From: Paracoccaceae bacterium
GTDB taxonomy: Bacteria; Pseudomonadota; Alphaproteobacteria; Rhodobacterales; Rhodobacteraceae
Assembly: GCA_020832725.1 (NCBI GenBank)
Contig: JAFIEC010000418.1
Span: forward strand, 7,975-71,974
DNA length: 64,000 nucleotides
Direction: 5' to 3'
Shown: one piece after another, positions 35,095-42,887 of the stretch
Position numbering within the stretch: position 1 is the stretch's first letter
Layout: every line of letters begins with the position of its first letter
The notes under the pieces: generated by a model
What the model saw: only the letters and a program-made list of their open reading frames with translations
Database searches by the model: none
Told to the model about the DNA's origin: nothing
Translations under genes and position numbers: made by a program

Positions 35095-36555
35095 TTATCG
35101 AATATTCAAGTAATTCCAGAGGCCTGGGTGTATACACACGCCCAAGCTAGGCTTCAAAAACTCTTCCCCGCGATGAAACCAATAATATCGCCTCGCGTTG
35201 AAAGAGTCATCGTAATTTCCAATAACACCGTAATGAAACAAGTCGTCAACGAGTGTGGAGGTATTCGCAAATCCAAACTTCGCTATGACTGATCTATCGA
35301 ATTCATCAAATGACTTGTAAAGTCTCTTGTTTATATTCTCCCTAAGTGTTTTAGCGATGGCATTCCCATGTCTTACGCTTATCTCATCCTTGATTTCATT
35401 CATCGCTCGCCTTGAATACTCGTTAAGCGCATTCTTTATCTCATCTTCCCCTATTCTGGGTGAATCTGGGTTCTCGTCTGCTATCGAGTTGAGTAGCTGC
35501 ACAACATCACGAGGTCGTCCCCAAGTGTTTATTTTAATAAAATTCTCAAGTAGAATGGTCTTCTTTCCGAAATTAATTTTGGGTTCAACAAAATCAGCAA
35601 AATTGATTACTTCTAGATGTTTGGAGTGAATGACTTTCTGGATAAGAAGTCGAAACAGAAGTGTCTCGCTCCCATCACTCATGTCCCATTCTAGCTTAAC
35701 GCTTTTGCCGTCCACGAGTTTTCCGATTTCGGAATCCATGTCATTAAGCAGATTCCGAATCTCTGGTCTGAGCGCACATACAATGTGAAAATCAAGATTG
35801 TGCTTAATAAAGAAATTATTTAATTCACGAGCTGATCTCAGTATGTCACGGACCATCGCTGCCCGAACCTTAACCTCGTCATCTGCTGCATCAAGTCGCG
35901 ACAAAACTAGCTCGTCAACATACAAGTAAAACAAATGATCTTGATGGTGACGCCTCAATAGCTCGAGCGCTGCACTGATATACTCACTCAAGGGAACTTC
36001 GCTCCCCCCTTTGTATTTGGCGAAGTCAAATCCAACAGACGCTGAAATGTCAAACATCTCTGCAGATATCTCAACTGAGGCTGATTTCAAAACACCTTCG
36101 AAAATAGACGAGAGTCGACTCCTCTTTCCAAGGACGAATTTCGTAAATTGTGAAGTGAATGAGTTCTCACTCAGCTCTTCAGCAATTTTTACCAAAAAAG
36201 TTCTAAGCCAAATTTCTCGAAAATCATAATTCAAAAAAATGTTCCTAGAATTAACAACTCCCAGCATATCTATTTTTTGGGTTCTCGCGGCGCTATTGTA
36301 GTCTTTTGGCTTGACATCGGAGTGAAACGAAAAAAACTTTGATATGTATCCCTTTTCTTTTAGTTTTTCCGACAAGTAAAACTGAACAGCCGTTTTTCCT
36401 GAGCCTTTTCGTCCAACAATAATGTATTTTCTCTTGTTGTTGAGTGAATTCATCGAAAACGAGGTCGGCAGAATGAAAGTCGAGTGGAAATACTCGGGAA
36501 AGTTGTTGCCTTCGTCAATCGCCTCCACGTCGCCAAAGTAACAATCAGACAGCAT
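35095..36555 (-). CDS. AT-rich P-loop ATPase, probably Sll1717-like family
   Basis: A 486-aa protein that looks foreign: sampled 60-base blocks of this gene are one third to one half G+C, against about 70% around it, and it uses many A/T-ending codons. The opening CYFGDVEAIDEGNNFPEYF precedes a P-loop, GRKGSGKT (residues 48-55). A Walker-B-like strand, LFYLYVDEL, is at about 208-216. The C-terminus resembles a winged helix ending in WFHRGEE and VCIHPGLWNYL. I recall this layout from the Sll1717-type P-loop ATPases found in defence islands; this is from memory, not a search. Its ATG is 3 bases after the stop of a lepA remnant. No partner gene (nuclease, effector) is adjacent. Function is unproven. 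Confidence 0.75.
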   Translation of the reverse strand: MLSDCYFGDVEAIDEGNNFPEYFHSTFILPTSFSMNSLNNKRKYIIVGRKGSGKTAVQFYLSEKLKEKGYISKFFSFHSDVKPKDYNSAARTQKIDMLGVVNSRNIFLNYDFREIWLRTFLVKIAEELSENSFTSQFTKFVLGKRSRLSSIFEGVLKSASVEISAEMFDISASVGFDFAKYKGGSEVPLSEYISAALELLRRHHQDHLFYLYVDELVLSRLDAADDEVKVRAAMVRDILRSARELNNFFIKHNLDFHIVCALRPEIRNLLNDMDSEIGKLVDGKSVKLEWDMSDGSETLLFRLLIQKVIHSKHLEVINFADFVEPKINFGKKTILLENFIKINTWGRPRDVVQLLNSIADENPDSPRIGEDEIKNALNEYSRRAMNEIKDEISVRHGNAIAKTLRENINKRLYKSFDEFDRSVIAKFGFANTSTLVDDLFHYGVIGNYDDSFNARRYYWFHRGEEFLKPSLGVCIHPGLWNYLNIR

Positions 36556-36558
36556 CTC

Positions 36559-36753
36559 TTATCCATCCATCGTCAGCACATTGATAAACGCCGCCTGCGG
36601 GATATCGACCTTCCCGAACTGGCGCTTCTTCTTCGTACCCGTTTTCTGATTCTCGAGCAATGTCTTCTTGCACGCCATGTCCCCGCCGTTGGCTGCCTGG
36701 ATCGGTATTTCAAACATGTTGCGGGGGATCGGCGCCTTGATGTTTTCGCACAT
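36559..36753 (-). pseudogene. 3' remnant of elongation factor 4 gene (lepA)
   Basis: This 64-codon open frame reads IPRNMFEIPIQAANGGD, then KRQFGKVDIPQAAFINVL, and matches the extreme C-terminus of LepA. In intact LepA proteins the IQAAIGG block and the GGD block are separated by about 22 residues (KVIAR...KCYGG), which are missing here in frame, probably by deletion between the two GG sites. The whole GTPase and most domains are gone, and several conserved Arg/Lys positions have changed. Composition (roughly 55% G+C in the read) is between the AT-rich ATPase and the host. It lies 19 bases beyond the yqgE stop on the same strand, directly upstream of the ATPase start. Confidence 0.8.
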
Positions 36754-36772
36754 GCCGCCGCCCCGCCACGCC

Positions 36773-37354
36773 TCAGGCCCGCCCCGCCGCGCCCGACAGC
36801 ATCACCGGGTCCACGCCCAGCGCGCGCAGCGCGGCCTCCCATTGCGCGGGGGGCGCGGTGTCGAAGACCAGCGCGGCAGTGGCGGCGACGCTCAGCCAGC
36901 CGTTGGCAAGGATCTCCTCCTCCAGTTGCCCCGGCGCCCAGCCCGCATAGCCCAGCATCATCCGCGCCCGCGCCGGGCCGCGCCCGTGCAGCATGTCCTC
37001 GAGGATATCAAGCGTGGCGCTCATGGCGATGCCCTCGGCCACCGGCAGGGTGGTGGCACCGCCATCATACTCGGCGCTGTGCAGCACGAATCCGCGGCCA
37101 TGCTCCACCGGACCGCCGAAATGGACCGCTGCATCGGGTGCGCTGTGCTGCGCGTCCTCGGCGACCAGTTCCAGATGCGCCATCAGCGCGCCCAGCCGCA
37201 GGTCCGGCAGCGGCTTGTTGACGATCAGCCCCATGGCGCCCTGCGGCGAGTGCGAGCAGATACAGACCACGCTGCGCGCGAATCGCATGTCGGGCATGCC
37301 GGGCATGGCGATCAGCAGCTTGCCGGTCAGGTCCAGGTGATCCGAGGCGCTCAT
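36773..37354 (-). CDS. YqgE/AlgH family protein
   Basis: DUF179/YqgE-AlgH family protein, 193 aa. It starts at the ATG giving MSASDHLDLTGKLLIAMPGMPD, and this start fits the family opening LTGKLLIAMP. Further motifs are CICSHSPQGAMGLIVNKPLPDL, FGGPVEHGRGFVLHS and GYAGWAPGQLEEEI, the last highly conserved. It is a cytosolic protein of unknown biochemical function, often near mutM/ruvX or transport genes. It is divergent from the DsbD-N-like gene (167 bases). Confidence 0.93.
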   Translation of the reverse strand: MSASDHLDLTGKLLIAMPGMPDMRFARSVVCICSHSPQGAMGLIVNKPLPDLRLGALMAHLELVAEDAQHSAPDAAVHFGGPVEHGRGFVLHSAEYDGGATTLPVAEGIAMSATLDILEDMLHGRGPARARMMLGYAGWAPGQLEEEILANGWLSVAATAALVFDTAPPAQWEAALRALGVDPVMLSGAAGRA

Positions 37355-37521
37355 GCGCTGACCATGCCGCAGCCGCGAAGGCTTGCCAAGCCATTCCCGG
37401 CGCCTGGGCGGGTGGTTTCTGCACCTTTGGGTTGTGTCATGCGATGCAGCCGGGCCACAACGCCGCCGGTCTCCGAAACGTGACTTCCCTTTCGCCGCAT
37501 TACAGCGGAATCCTCGACCGC

Positions 37522-38436
37522 ATGACCCGAGAACCGAACCCCGGACCTGCGCGGCTGCGCGCCCTTGCCCGAGCGCTGCGCCTCTCACCCGGCCCGTCCT
37601 CACCCGGCCTGACAGTGCGCCCCGCCTTGCGCGCGCTCGCCGCAGCCGCGATCATGGCCGTTGCGTCGATTGTGCCCGTCGATGCCCAGGGGCGCGGGGC
37701 CGAGCAGGTCTCGGCCGAGTTCCGCACGGGCTGGGTGCGCGACGATGGCCGCCGGATGGCCGCGCTGCATCTGCGGCTGGCACCGGGCTGGATGACCTAT
37801 TGGCGGGTCCCCGGCGAAGGCGGTCTGGCATTGCGCATGGACTGGTCCGGGTCCGAGAACCTGGCCGGGGTGGACAAGCACTGGCCCAGTCCGCGCGTGT
37901 TCGTGCAGAACGGCTATTACAACATCGGTTACCGCGACGAACTGGTGCTGCCCATCGAACTGACCCCCGTCGATCCCGCGCGCCCCATGGTCTTTGTCGC
38001 CGCGATCACACTGGGGGTGTGCCGCGATGTCTGCATTCCGGTGGACCTGCGCCTGCGTGCCGATCTGAGCGCACCCGGCCGCCCCGACGCGCTGATCGAG
38101 GCCGCCCTGTCGCAAGCGCCGCGCCCGGCGCTGGACGCAGGGCTGCGCGCCGCGCGGTGCGGGCTGGAACCGGCCGAGCGCAACGGGATGCGCCTGCGCG
38201 CGGAACTGGACCTGCCGGAAACCGGCGCCAACGAACGCGTGATCGTCGAACTGCCGGGCCAGGAGGCGCGGGTGCGCGATCTGGGCAGCCTGCGCAACGG
38301 CGATCTGCTGCGCGGCGAGGCGCTGATCACGCCGCCACGGCGCGGCACCTTGAGCGTGAACCGCTCGGATATCCGCCTGACGGTGCTGAGCGATGCGGGC
38401 GCCGTGCAACACACCGGCTGCACGGCGGCGCCCTGA
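37522..38436 (+). CDS. DsbD N-terminal-like periplasmic protein
   Basis: Exported protein of 304 aa. The chosen ATG gives a basic N-terminus and a signal-like segment (LRALAAAAIMAVASIVPVDAQG). The mature part matches the DsbD alpha domain (thiol:disulfide interchange): LRLAPGWMTYWRVPGEGGL, NGYYNIGYRDELVLPI and the cysteine pair in TLGVCRDVCIPVDL. It lacks the DsbD membrane and thioredoxin domains, so it is a stand-alone domain common in this family. It may relay reducing power to periplasmic or c-type cytochrome assembly proteins; this role is inferred. Confidence 0.82.
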   Translation: MTREPNPGPARLRALARALRLSPGPSSPGLTVRPALRALAAAAIMAVASIVPVDAQGRGAEQVSAEFRTGWVRDDGRRMAALHLRLAPGWMTYWRVPGEGGLALRMDWSGSENLAGVDKHWPSPRVFVQNGYYNIGYRDELVLPIELTPVDPARPMVFVAAITLGVCRDVCIPVDLRLRADLSAPGRPDALIEAALSQAPRPALDAGLRAARCGLEPAERNGMRLRAELDLPETGANERVIVELPGQEARVRDLGSLRNGDLLRGEALITPPRRGTLSVNRSDIRLTVLSDAGAVQHTGCTAAP

Positions 38437-38774
38437 GCGGAAAGCCGCGCCGCCACGGTCCTGAGGCGCCGGACCGGTCGGGGCTGTCGCGCCCGATGGC
38501 GGGGAACCCGGGCCACAGTCCCCATTGCCAGACCAGAGACCGGCGCGGCCCTGTCGCCCACCGCGCACACCGAAGCGCCCGCACAGGGTGGCAGCTCGGG
38601 GGGGGGCGGCCCATTGCGGGCCGTTGTCGACCCGCGCGGGCTGCACCGCGCAAGCTGGATCATCCGCCTCATGCCAGCGCCCGGTGGGTGCCGCACGTTC
38701 GCGCCGCTCAGGCCCGGCGCCGGACGCGCCGACGTGATGACGCATCTGACCGGCCGATCCTGCGCGGTGGCGAA
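38437..38774. other. Intergenic region between DsbD-N-like gene and ssb
   Basis: About 338 bases of G+C-rich sequence between two convergent genes. I see no supported gene, RNA, repeat family member or obvious terminator hairpin in it. Open frames here are short and have no recognisable features. Confidence 0.5.
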
Positions 38775-39263
38775 TCAGAACGGGATTTCGTCATCCATGT
38801 CGGGCGGGCCGCCGCCATAGCCGCCGCGATCATTGCCACGGTCGCCGCCCCCGCCTCCGCCCCCGCCACTGCCACTGCCACTGCCACTGCCACTGCCGCC
38901 ACCGTCACCGCCACGCCCGTCCAGCATGGTCAGCGTGCCGCCCATTCCGGCCACCACGATATCGGTCGAATAGCGATCCTGCCCGCTCTGGTCCTGCCAC
39001 TTCCGGGTCTGCAGCGACCCCTCCACATAGACCTTCGACCCCTTGCGCAGGTATTGCTCGGCCACCCGCACCAGCCCGTCACCACGCAGCACCACATTGT
39101 GCCATTCGGTGCGTTCGCGCTGTTCGCCGGTGTTGCGGTCGCGCCAGCGCTCCGAGGTGGCAATGCGCAGGTTGCACAGCTTGCCGCCATCGGGGAAGGT
39201 CCGCACCTCGGGGTCGCGCCCCAGATTGCCCACCAGGATCACCTTGTTCACCGAACCTGCCAT
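38775..39263 (-). CDS. ssb: Single-stranded DNA-binding protein
   Basis: SSB of 162 aa. The OB-fold opens with MAGSVNKVILVGNLGRDPEVR and includes LCNLRIATSERW and EWHNVVLRGDGLVRVAEQYLRKGSKVYVEGSLQTRKWQD. The disordered Gly/Ser linker contains an exact tandem GCCACT repeat at DNA level (encoding Ser-Gly pairs). The acidic tip DMDDEIPF recruits replication and repair proteins. It coats single strands during replication, recombination and repair. Confidence 0.97.
   Translation of the reverse strand: MAGSVNKVILVGNLGRDPEVRTFPDGGKLCNLRIATSERWRDRNTGEQRERTEWHNVVLRGDGLVRVAEQYLRKGSKVYVEGSLQTRKWQDQSGQDRYSTDIVVAGMGGTLTMLDGRGGDGGGSGSGSGSGSGGGGGGGGDRGNDRGGYGGGPPDMDDEIPF
38865..38894 (-). repeat. Tandem GCCACT repeat inside ssb linker
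   Basis: Five exact copies of GCCACT on the plus strand, which the minus-strand gene reads as a run of Ser-Gly pairs in the flexible linker. Length change by whole units would stay in frame and shorten or lengthen the linker only. Confidence 0.9.
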
Positions 39264-39452
39264 TGCGCCGCTCCCTTCGCGAATCCCGTTTCCACCCGCT
39301 TACACCAAGCCTGCGCGATACTCTACAAGACTGGTTAACGATCCCTGAAGCCCTGACTCCTTGCCGCGCCGCCCGCCCCGGAGGCGCAAACCGCTGGATT
39401 CGGCGCGCGTTTCCAGTATCATGTGCGCACGGAAACAACAGGGGCGGAACCC

Positions 39453-40064
39453 ATGCGACAGACGGCGCGGCGCACGGGACAGGCGCTGGCGGTGCTCTGC
39501 CTGGTGGCATCGCCCGCAGCGGCGCAGGGGCTCAACCTTTCGGGGCAGTCCTCGGCCTCGCGCGCTGATATCCTGCACAACCAGACCCGGCTGATGGACG
39601 GTCGGCTGTCGGAACAGTATTCGCGCTCGGACCGGCTGCTGCCGCCCGGCACCCGCGCCGGGCGCAACGTCGCCATCCCCGCCTATACCGGCCCCCGGAC
39701 CGGCCCGCATGTCGACCTCGCCCGCGCCGCCGCGCGCCGCCATGACCTGCCCGAAGACCTGTTCCTGCGCCTCGTGCATCAGGAAAGCCGCTGGAACCCG
39801 GACGCCGTGTCCAGCAAGGGCGCGCTGGGGCTGGCCCAACTGATGCCGGAGACGGCGCGGCTTCTGGGCGTGGACCCGCTGGACCCGGCGCAGAACCTCG
39901 ACGGGGGCGCGCGCTACCTGCGGATGATGTTCGACCGCTTCGGCGACTGGGAACTGGCGCTGGCGGCGTATAATGCCGGGCCGGGCGCGGTCGATGCCCA
40001 TGGCGGCATCCCGCCCTTCGCCGAAACGCGCCAGTACGTGCAGATCATCCTCGGGTCAGGCTGA
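39453..40064 (+). CDS. Lytic transglycosylase (SLT domain)
   Basis: Periplasmic peptidoglycan lyase, 203 aa. A signal peptide (MRQTARRTGQALAVLCLVASPAAAQG) precedes a short linker and the goose-type SLT domain. Motifs: the catalytic Glu in LVHQESRWNPDAVSSKGALGLAQLMPETAR and the C-terminal LALAAYNAGPGAVDAHGGIPP with ETRQYV. It cleaves between MurNAc and GlcNAc, forming 1,6-anhydro ends. It stands alone between the divergent ssb and the convergent cfa gene. Confidence 0.92.
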   Translation: MRQTARRTGQALAVLCLVASPAAAQGLNLSGQSSASRADILHNQTRLMDGRLSEQYSRSDRLLPPGTRAGRNVAIPAYTGPRTGPHVDLARAAARRHDLPEDLFLRLVHQESRWNPDAVSSKGALGLAQLMPETARLLGVDPLDPAQNLDGGARYLRMMFDRFGDWELALAAYNAGPGAVDAHGGIPPFAETRQYVQIILGSG

Positions 40065-40086
40065 CCGCCCGGCAACGCGGGCGCCT

Positions 40087-41295
40087 TCACCCCGGCCGGC
40101 GCAGGGTCATGTGCACCACGTCGCAATTGCCCGACTGGAACGCCCCCGCGCAGGAGGTGAGGTAATACTCCCACATGCGGCGAAAGCGCTCGTCATAGCC
40201 CAGCGCGGCGATCTGATCCCATTGCTCGTTGAATCGGTCGTTCCAGCGCCGCAGGGTCTGGCTGTAGCTTTCGGCAAAGCCGAAACTGTCCACCAGCGTC
40301 AGCCCCACCTGCGCCGCCTGGCGCCTGAGCGGCGCGACCGCGCCCAGCATCCCGCCGGGAAAGATGTATTTCTGGATGAAATCGACATGGCGGCGATAGG
40401 CCTCGAACCGGTCGTCCGGCACGGTGATGACCTGCAGCGCGGCGCGCGCACCGGGGCGCAGCCGGTCGTGCAGGGTGCGGAAATAGGCGGGCCAGTAGCG
40501 TTCGCCCACTGCCTCGAACATCTCGATCGAGGCGACCCCGTCATAGCTGCCGCGCTCGTCGCGATAGTCGCGCAGCACGATCTCCACCCGGTCCGATACC
40601 CCCGCCGCCGCCATCCGCGCCACCGCGTAATCATGCTGCGCCTGGCTGATGGTCAGCCCGGTCACCCGCAGCCCCCGCTCGCGCGCGGCGTATTCGGCAA
40701 AGCCGCCCCAGCCGCAGCCGATTTCCAGCACGTGATCCCCCGGCTTCACCGCCAGCCGGTCCAGAAGCGCGGCGTATTTCTGCTCCTGCGCGCGCTCGAG
40801 TGATTCCTGCCCGGTGCGGAACAGCGCCGAGGAATAGGTCATCGTGTCATCCAGCCACAGCCGGTAGAAATCATTGCCCAGGTCGTAGTGATGGGCGATG
40901 TTGCGCCGCGCCTGCCCCTTGCTGTTGGACCGCAGCCAGTGGCGCAGCCGCTCATAGGCGCGGACCAGCCCCATGGGGAGCACCTCGTCATAGACGCTGG
41001 GATTGCCGTCATTGATCAGGTCCATGAAGGCCTGAAGGTCGGGCGAGGACCACCAACCTTCCAGATAGGCTTCGGAAAACCCCATGTCGCCCTCGCGGAT
41101 CAGCCGTGCAAACAGGTCGGGGTTGTGGACATGAATCTCGGCCACATGGCCGGGATGCGCGCCCTCGGCCCGGAAGCGCCGCCCGTCCGGCAATACCACG
41201 TCCAGCCGTCCGCGGTTGAGCCCCTGCGCCATGCGAAAGGCCGGGGCGAAGTAGCGCGGCAGGTCGTGCTGCCCTTCGGTGCCGGTCAGGATCAT
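40087..41295 (-). CDS. cfa: Cyclopropane-fatty-acyl-phospholipid synthase family protein
   Basis: SAM-dependent methyltransferase, 402 aa, of the CFA/mycolic acid synthase family. It adds a methylene to unsaturated membrane acyl chains in the inner membrane. Motifs are HYDLGNDFYRLWLDDTMTYSSALF, the SAM loop VLEIGCGWGGFAEYA, and SIEMFEAVGERYWPAYF. FIQKYIFPGGMLGAVAP and WEYYLTSCAGAF follow and are typical. The N-terminal 100 residues form the lipid-binding domain. An AT-box double-hairpin repeat (41346-41413) lies in the gap with photolyase upstream. Confidence 0.92.
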   Translation of the reverse strand: MILTGTEGQHDLPRYFAPAFRMAQGLNRGRLDVVLPDGRRFRAEGAHPGHVAEIHVHNPDLFARLIREGDMGFSEAYLEGWWSSPDLQAFMDLINDGNPSVYDEVLPMGLVRAYERLRHWLRSNSKGQARRNIAHHYDLGNDFYRLWLDDTMTYSSALFRTGQESLERAQEQKYAALLDRLAVKPGDHVLEIGCGWGGFAEYAARERGLRVTGLTISQAQHDYAVARMAAAGVSDRVEIVLRDYRDERGSYDGVASIEMFEAVGERYWPAYFRTLHDRLRPGARAALQVITVPDDRFEAYRRHVDFIQKYIFPGGMLGAVAPLRRQAAQVGLTLVDSFGFAESYSQTLRRWNDRFNEQWDQIAALGYDERFRRMWEYYLTSCAGAFQSGNCDVVHMTLRRPG

Positions 41296-41345
41296 CGCCG
41301 TTTCCCTGTCTTGGTGCGGACCGGGCCGATGCCTGCCGCTCTGGT

Positions 41346-41413
41346 CATCATCTGTGCAAAAATATCCCGGGGGGAGTCCAGCCCTTCAGGGCTGGACGGG
41401 GGGCTGGCCCCCC
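41346..41413 (-). repeat. AT-box plus double-hairpin intergenic repeat, copy 2
   Basis: The 22-base box 41346-41367 is identical to 29045-29066. It is followed by hairpins GTCCAGCCC/GGGCTGGAC (41376-41397, TTCA loop) and GGGGGG/CCCCCC (41398-41413, CTGG loop). It lies between the photolyase stop and the cfa start, both minus strand. The stems differ in sequence from copy 1 while pairing is kept. Confidence 0.8.
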
Positions 41414-41439
41414 ACCTGACCCGGCGTCGCTGCACCGCC

Positions 41440-42867
41440 TCACGCATCCGCCTTCAGCGCCTCGTAAGCCGCCAGTGCCCGCTTGCGCCCGCTGTCCAGA
41501 TCGACCAGTGGCGCCGGCGGGGCCATGTCCGGCGCAAGGCCCCAGGAGCGTGGGCAGGCGTCGAAGAAGGCCAGCGCATCGGCATGCGGCGCGCGCGCCC
41601 CCTCGGTCAGGAAGCGGCGGCGATAGCGGGCGTCGGCGTCGAACTTGTCGGCCTGGAGCGCGGGGTTGAAGACGCGGAAATAGGGCGCGGCATCGGGGCC
41701 GGACCCGGCCACCCACTGCCAGCCCATGGCGTTCGAGGCCGGGTCCCAGTCGATCAGGCAATCTGCGAACCAGTCCAGCCCCACCTTCCAGTGTACCAGC
41801 ATGTGCTTGGTCAGATAGGACGCCACGATCATCCGCGCGCGGTTGTGCATGGTGCCGGTGACATACATCTCGCGCATCGCGGCATCGACGAAGGCCACGC
41901 CCGTGCGGCCCTGTTTCCAGCGCCGCACGGCGTCGTTGTCGGCATCCATTTTCCAAGGAAAATCAGACCATTCTGGGCGAAAGTTCTCGCGGTCCATGCG
42001 CGGATGATGATAGAGCAGATGCCAGGCGAATTCGCGCCAGACCAGTTCCTTCAGGAAATGCTCGGCGCCGCGTGCGCCGTGCTCCATGGCGCGGCGTCCG
42101 GCATGCCAGACCTCCCGAATGCCGATCTCGCCCCAGGTCAGGTTCTCCGACAGGCGCGATGTAGCCTCGGCATCGGGGAAATCGCGCCGGGTCTTGTAGT
42201 CGTCGATGGCGTGGTCGATGAACCGCTCCAGCCGCTCGCGCGCGGCGTCCTCACCCACGCAGACATGGCGGGCGACCACATCGGCGCCGCGGTTCATGGC
42301 TGCGCCAAGAGCCCAGTCGGCAAGGGTATCGCTTGCGGGCCAGTGCTGCGGGGCCTGCAGCGCCGTGGGGGCAGGGGCAGGGGCAGGCACCGCGCGGTCG
42401 CGCACGGCGCGCCAATAGGGGGAATAGACCTTGTACACGCCGCCGCTGCCGGTTTCGACCTCCCAGGGTTCAAAGAGGACATGCCCGGCAAAGCTGCGCG
42501 CGTCGATGCCGCGCTCCTGCAGGGGTTTCTTGATCTTCGCATCGCGGTCGCGGGTGGCGGCATCATACTGCCGCCCCCACCAGACCGCGCCGGCGCCGGT
42601 CTCGGAAACCAGCGCATCCAGCACCGCCGCCGCATCGCCCTGCCGCAGGATCAGCCGTGTGCCCATGCCCGCCAGCGTTTCGGCGAAGCGCTCCAGCGCC
42701 AGCCCCAGCCGCCATTTCGGCGCCGCACCCAGCCCGTCAATCTGCGGGTCGCGGATGAACACGGGGATCAGCGGGCGGCCGGTCCCGGCGGCCTCGGCCA
42801 GCATCGGGTTGTCGGCCAGCCGCAGGTCACGGCGGAACCACAGGATGATCGGAGACGTGTCGGCCAT
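41440..42867 (-). CDS. phrB: Deoxyribodipyrimidine photolyase
   Basis: Light-driven CPD repair enzyme of the class I photolyase/cryptochrome family, 475 aa. The N-terminal alpha/beta domain begins PIILWFRRDLRLADNPMLAEAA and carries RPLIPVFI. The FAD-binding C-terminal domain includes WREFAWHLLYH, TGVAFVDAAMREMYVTGTMHNRARMIVASYL and the signature SNAMGWQWVAGSGPDAAPYFRVFNP. The conserved tryptophans of the electron path lie in these segments. It is alone in its transcription unit, with a gap of 20 bases to the upstream gene on the same strand. Confidence 0.95.
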   Translation of the reverse strand: MADTSPIILWFRRDLRLADNPMLAEAAGTGRPLIPVFIRDPQIDGLGAAPKWRLGLALERFAETLAGMGTRLILRQGDAAAVLDALVSETGAGAVWWGRQYDAATRDRDAKIKKPLQERGIDARSFAGHVLFEPWEVETGSGGVYKVYSPYWRAVRDRAVPAPAPAPTALQAPQHWPASDTLADWALGAAMNRGADVVARHVCVGEDAARERLERFIDHAIDDYKTRRDFPDAEATSRLSENLTWGEIGIREVWHAGRRAMEHGARGAEHFLKELVWREFAWHLLYHHPRMDRENFRPEWSDFPWKMDADNDAVRRWKQGRTGVAFVDAAMREMYVTGTMHNRARMIVASYLTKHMLVHWKVGLDWFADCLIDWDPASNAMGWQWVAGSGPDAAPYFRVFNPALQADKFDADARYRRRFLTEGARAPHADALAFFDACPRSWGLAPDMAPPAPLVDLDSGRKRALAAYEALKADA

Positions 42868-42887
42868 TCGGTGCCTGTCGGGAGAGA

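Noticed and set aside
32072..35113. Thousand-codon plus-strand frame opposite tolA-tolR-tolQ-ybgC
   Set aside because: Antisense to four recognised genes; its Ser/Gly-rich sequence mirrors the Pro/Glu repeats of tolA.
37432..37521. N-terminal extension of the DsbD-N-like protein
   Set aside because: The extra 30 codons overlap the divergent promoter region and show no signal peptide or conservation; the ATG at 37522 leads to a plausible export signal.
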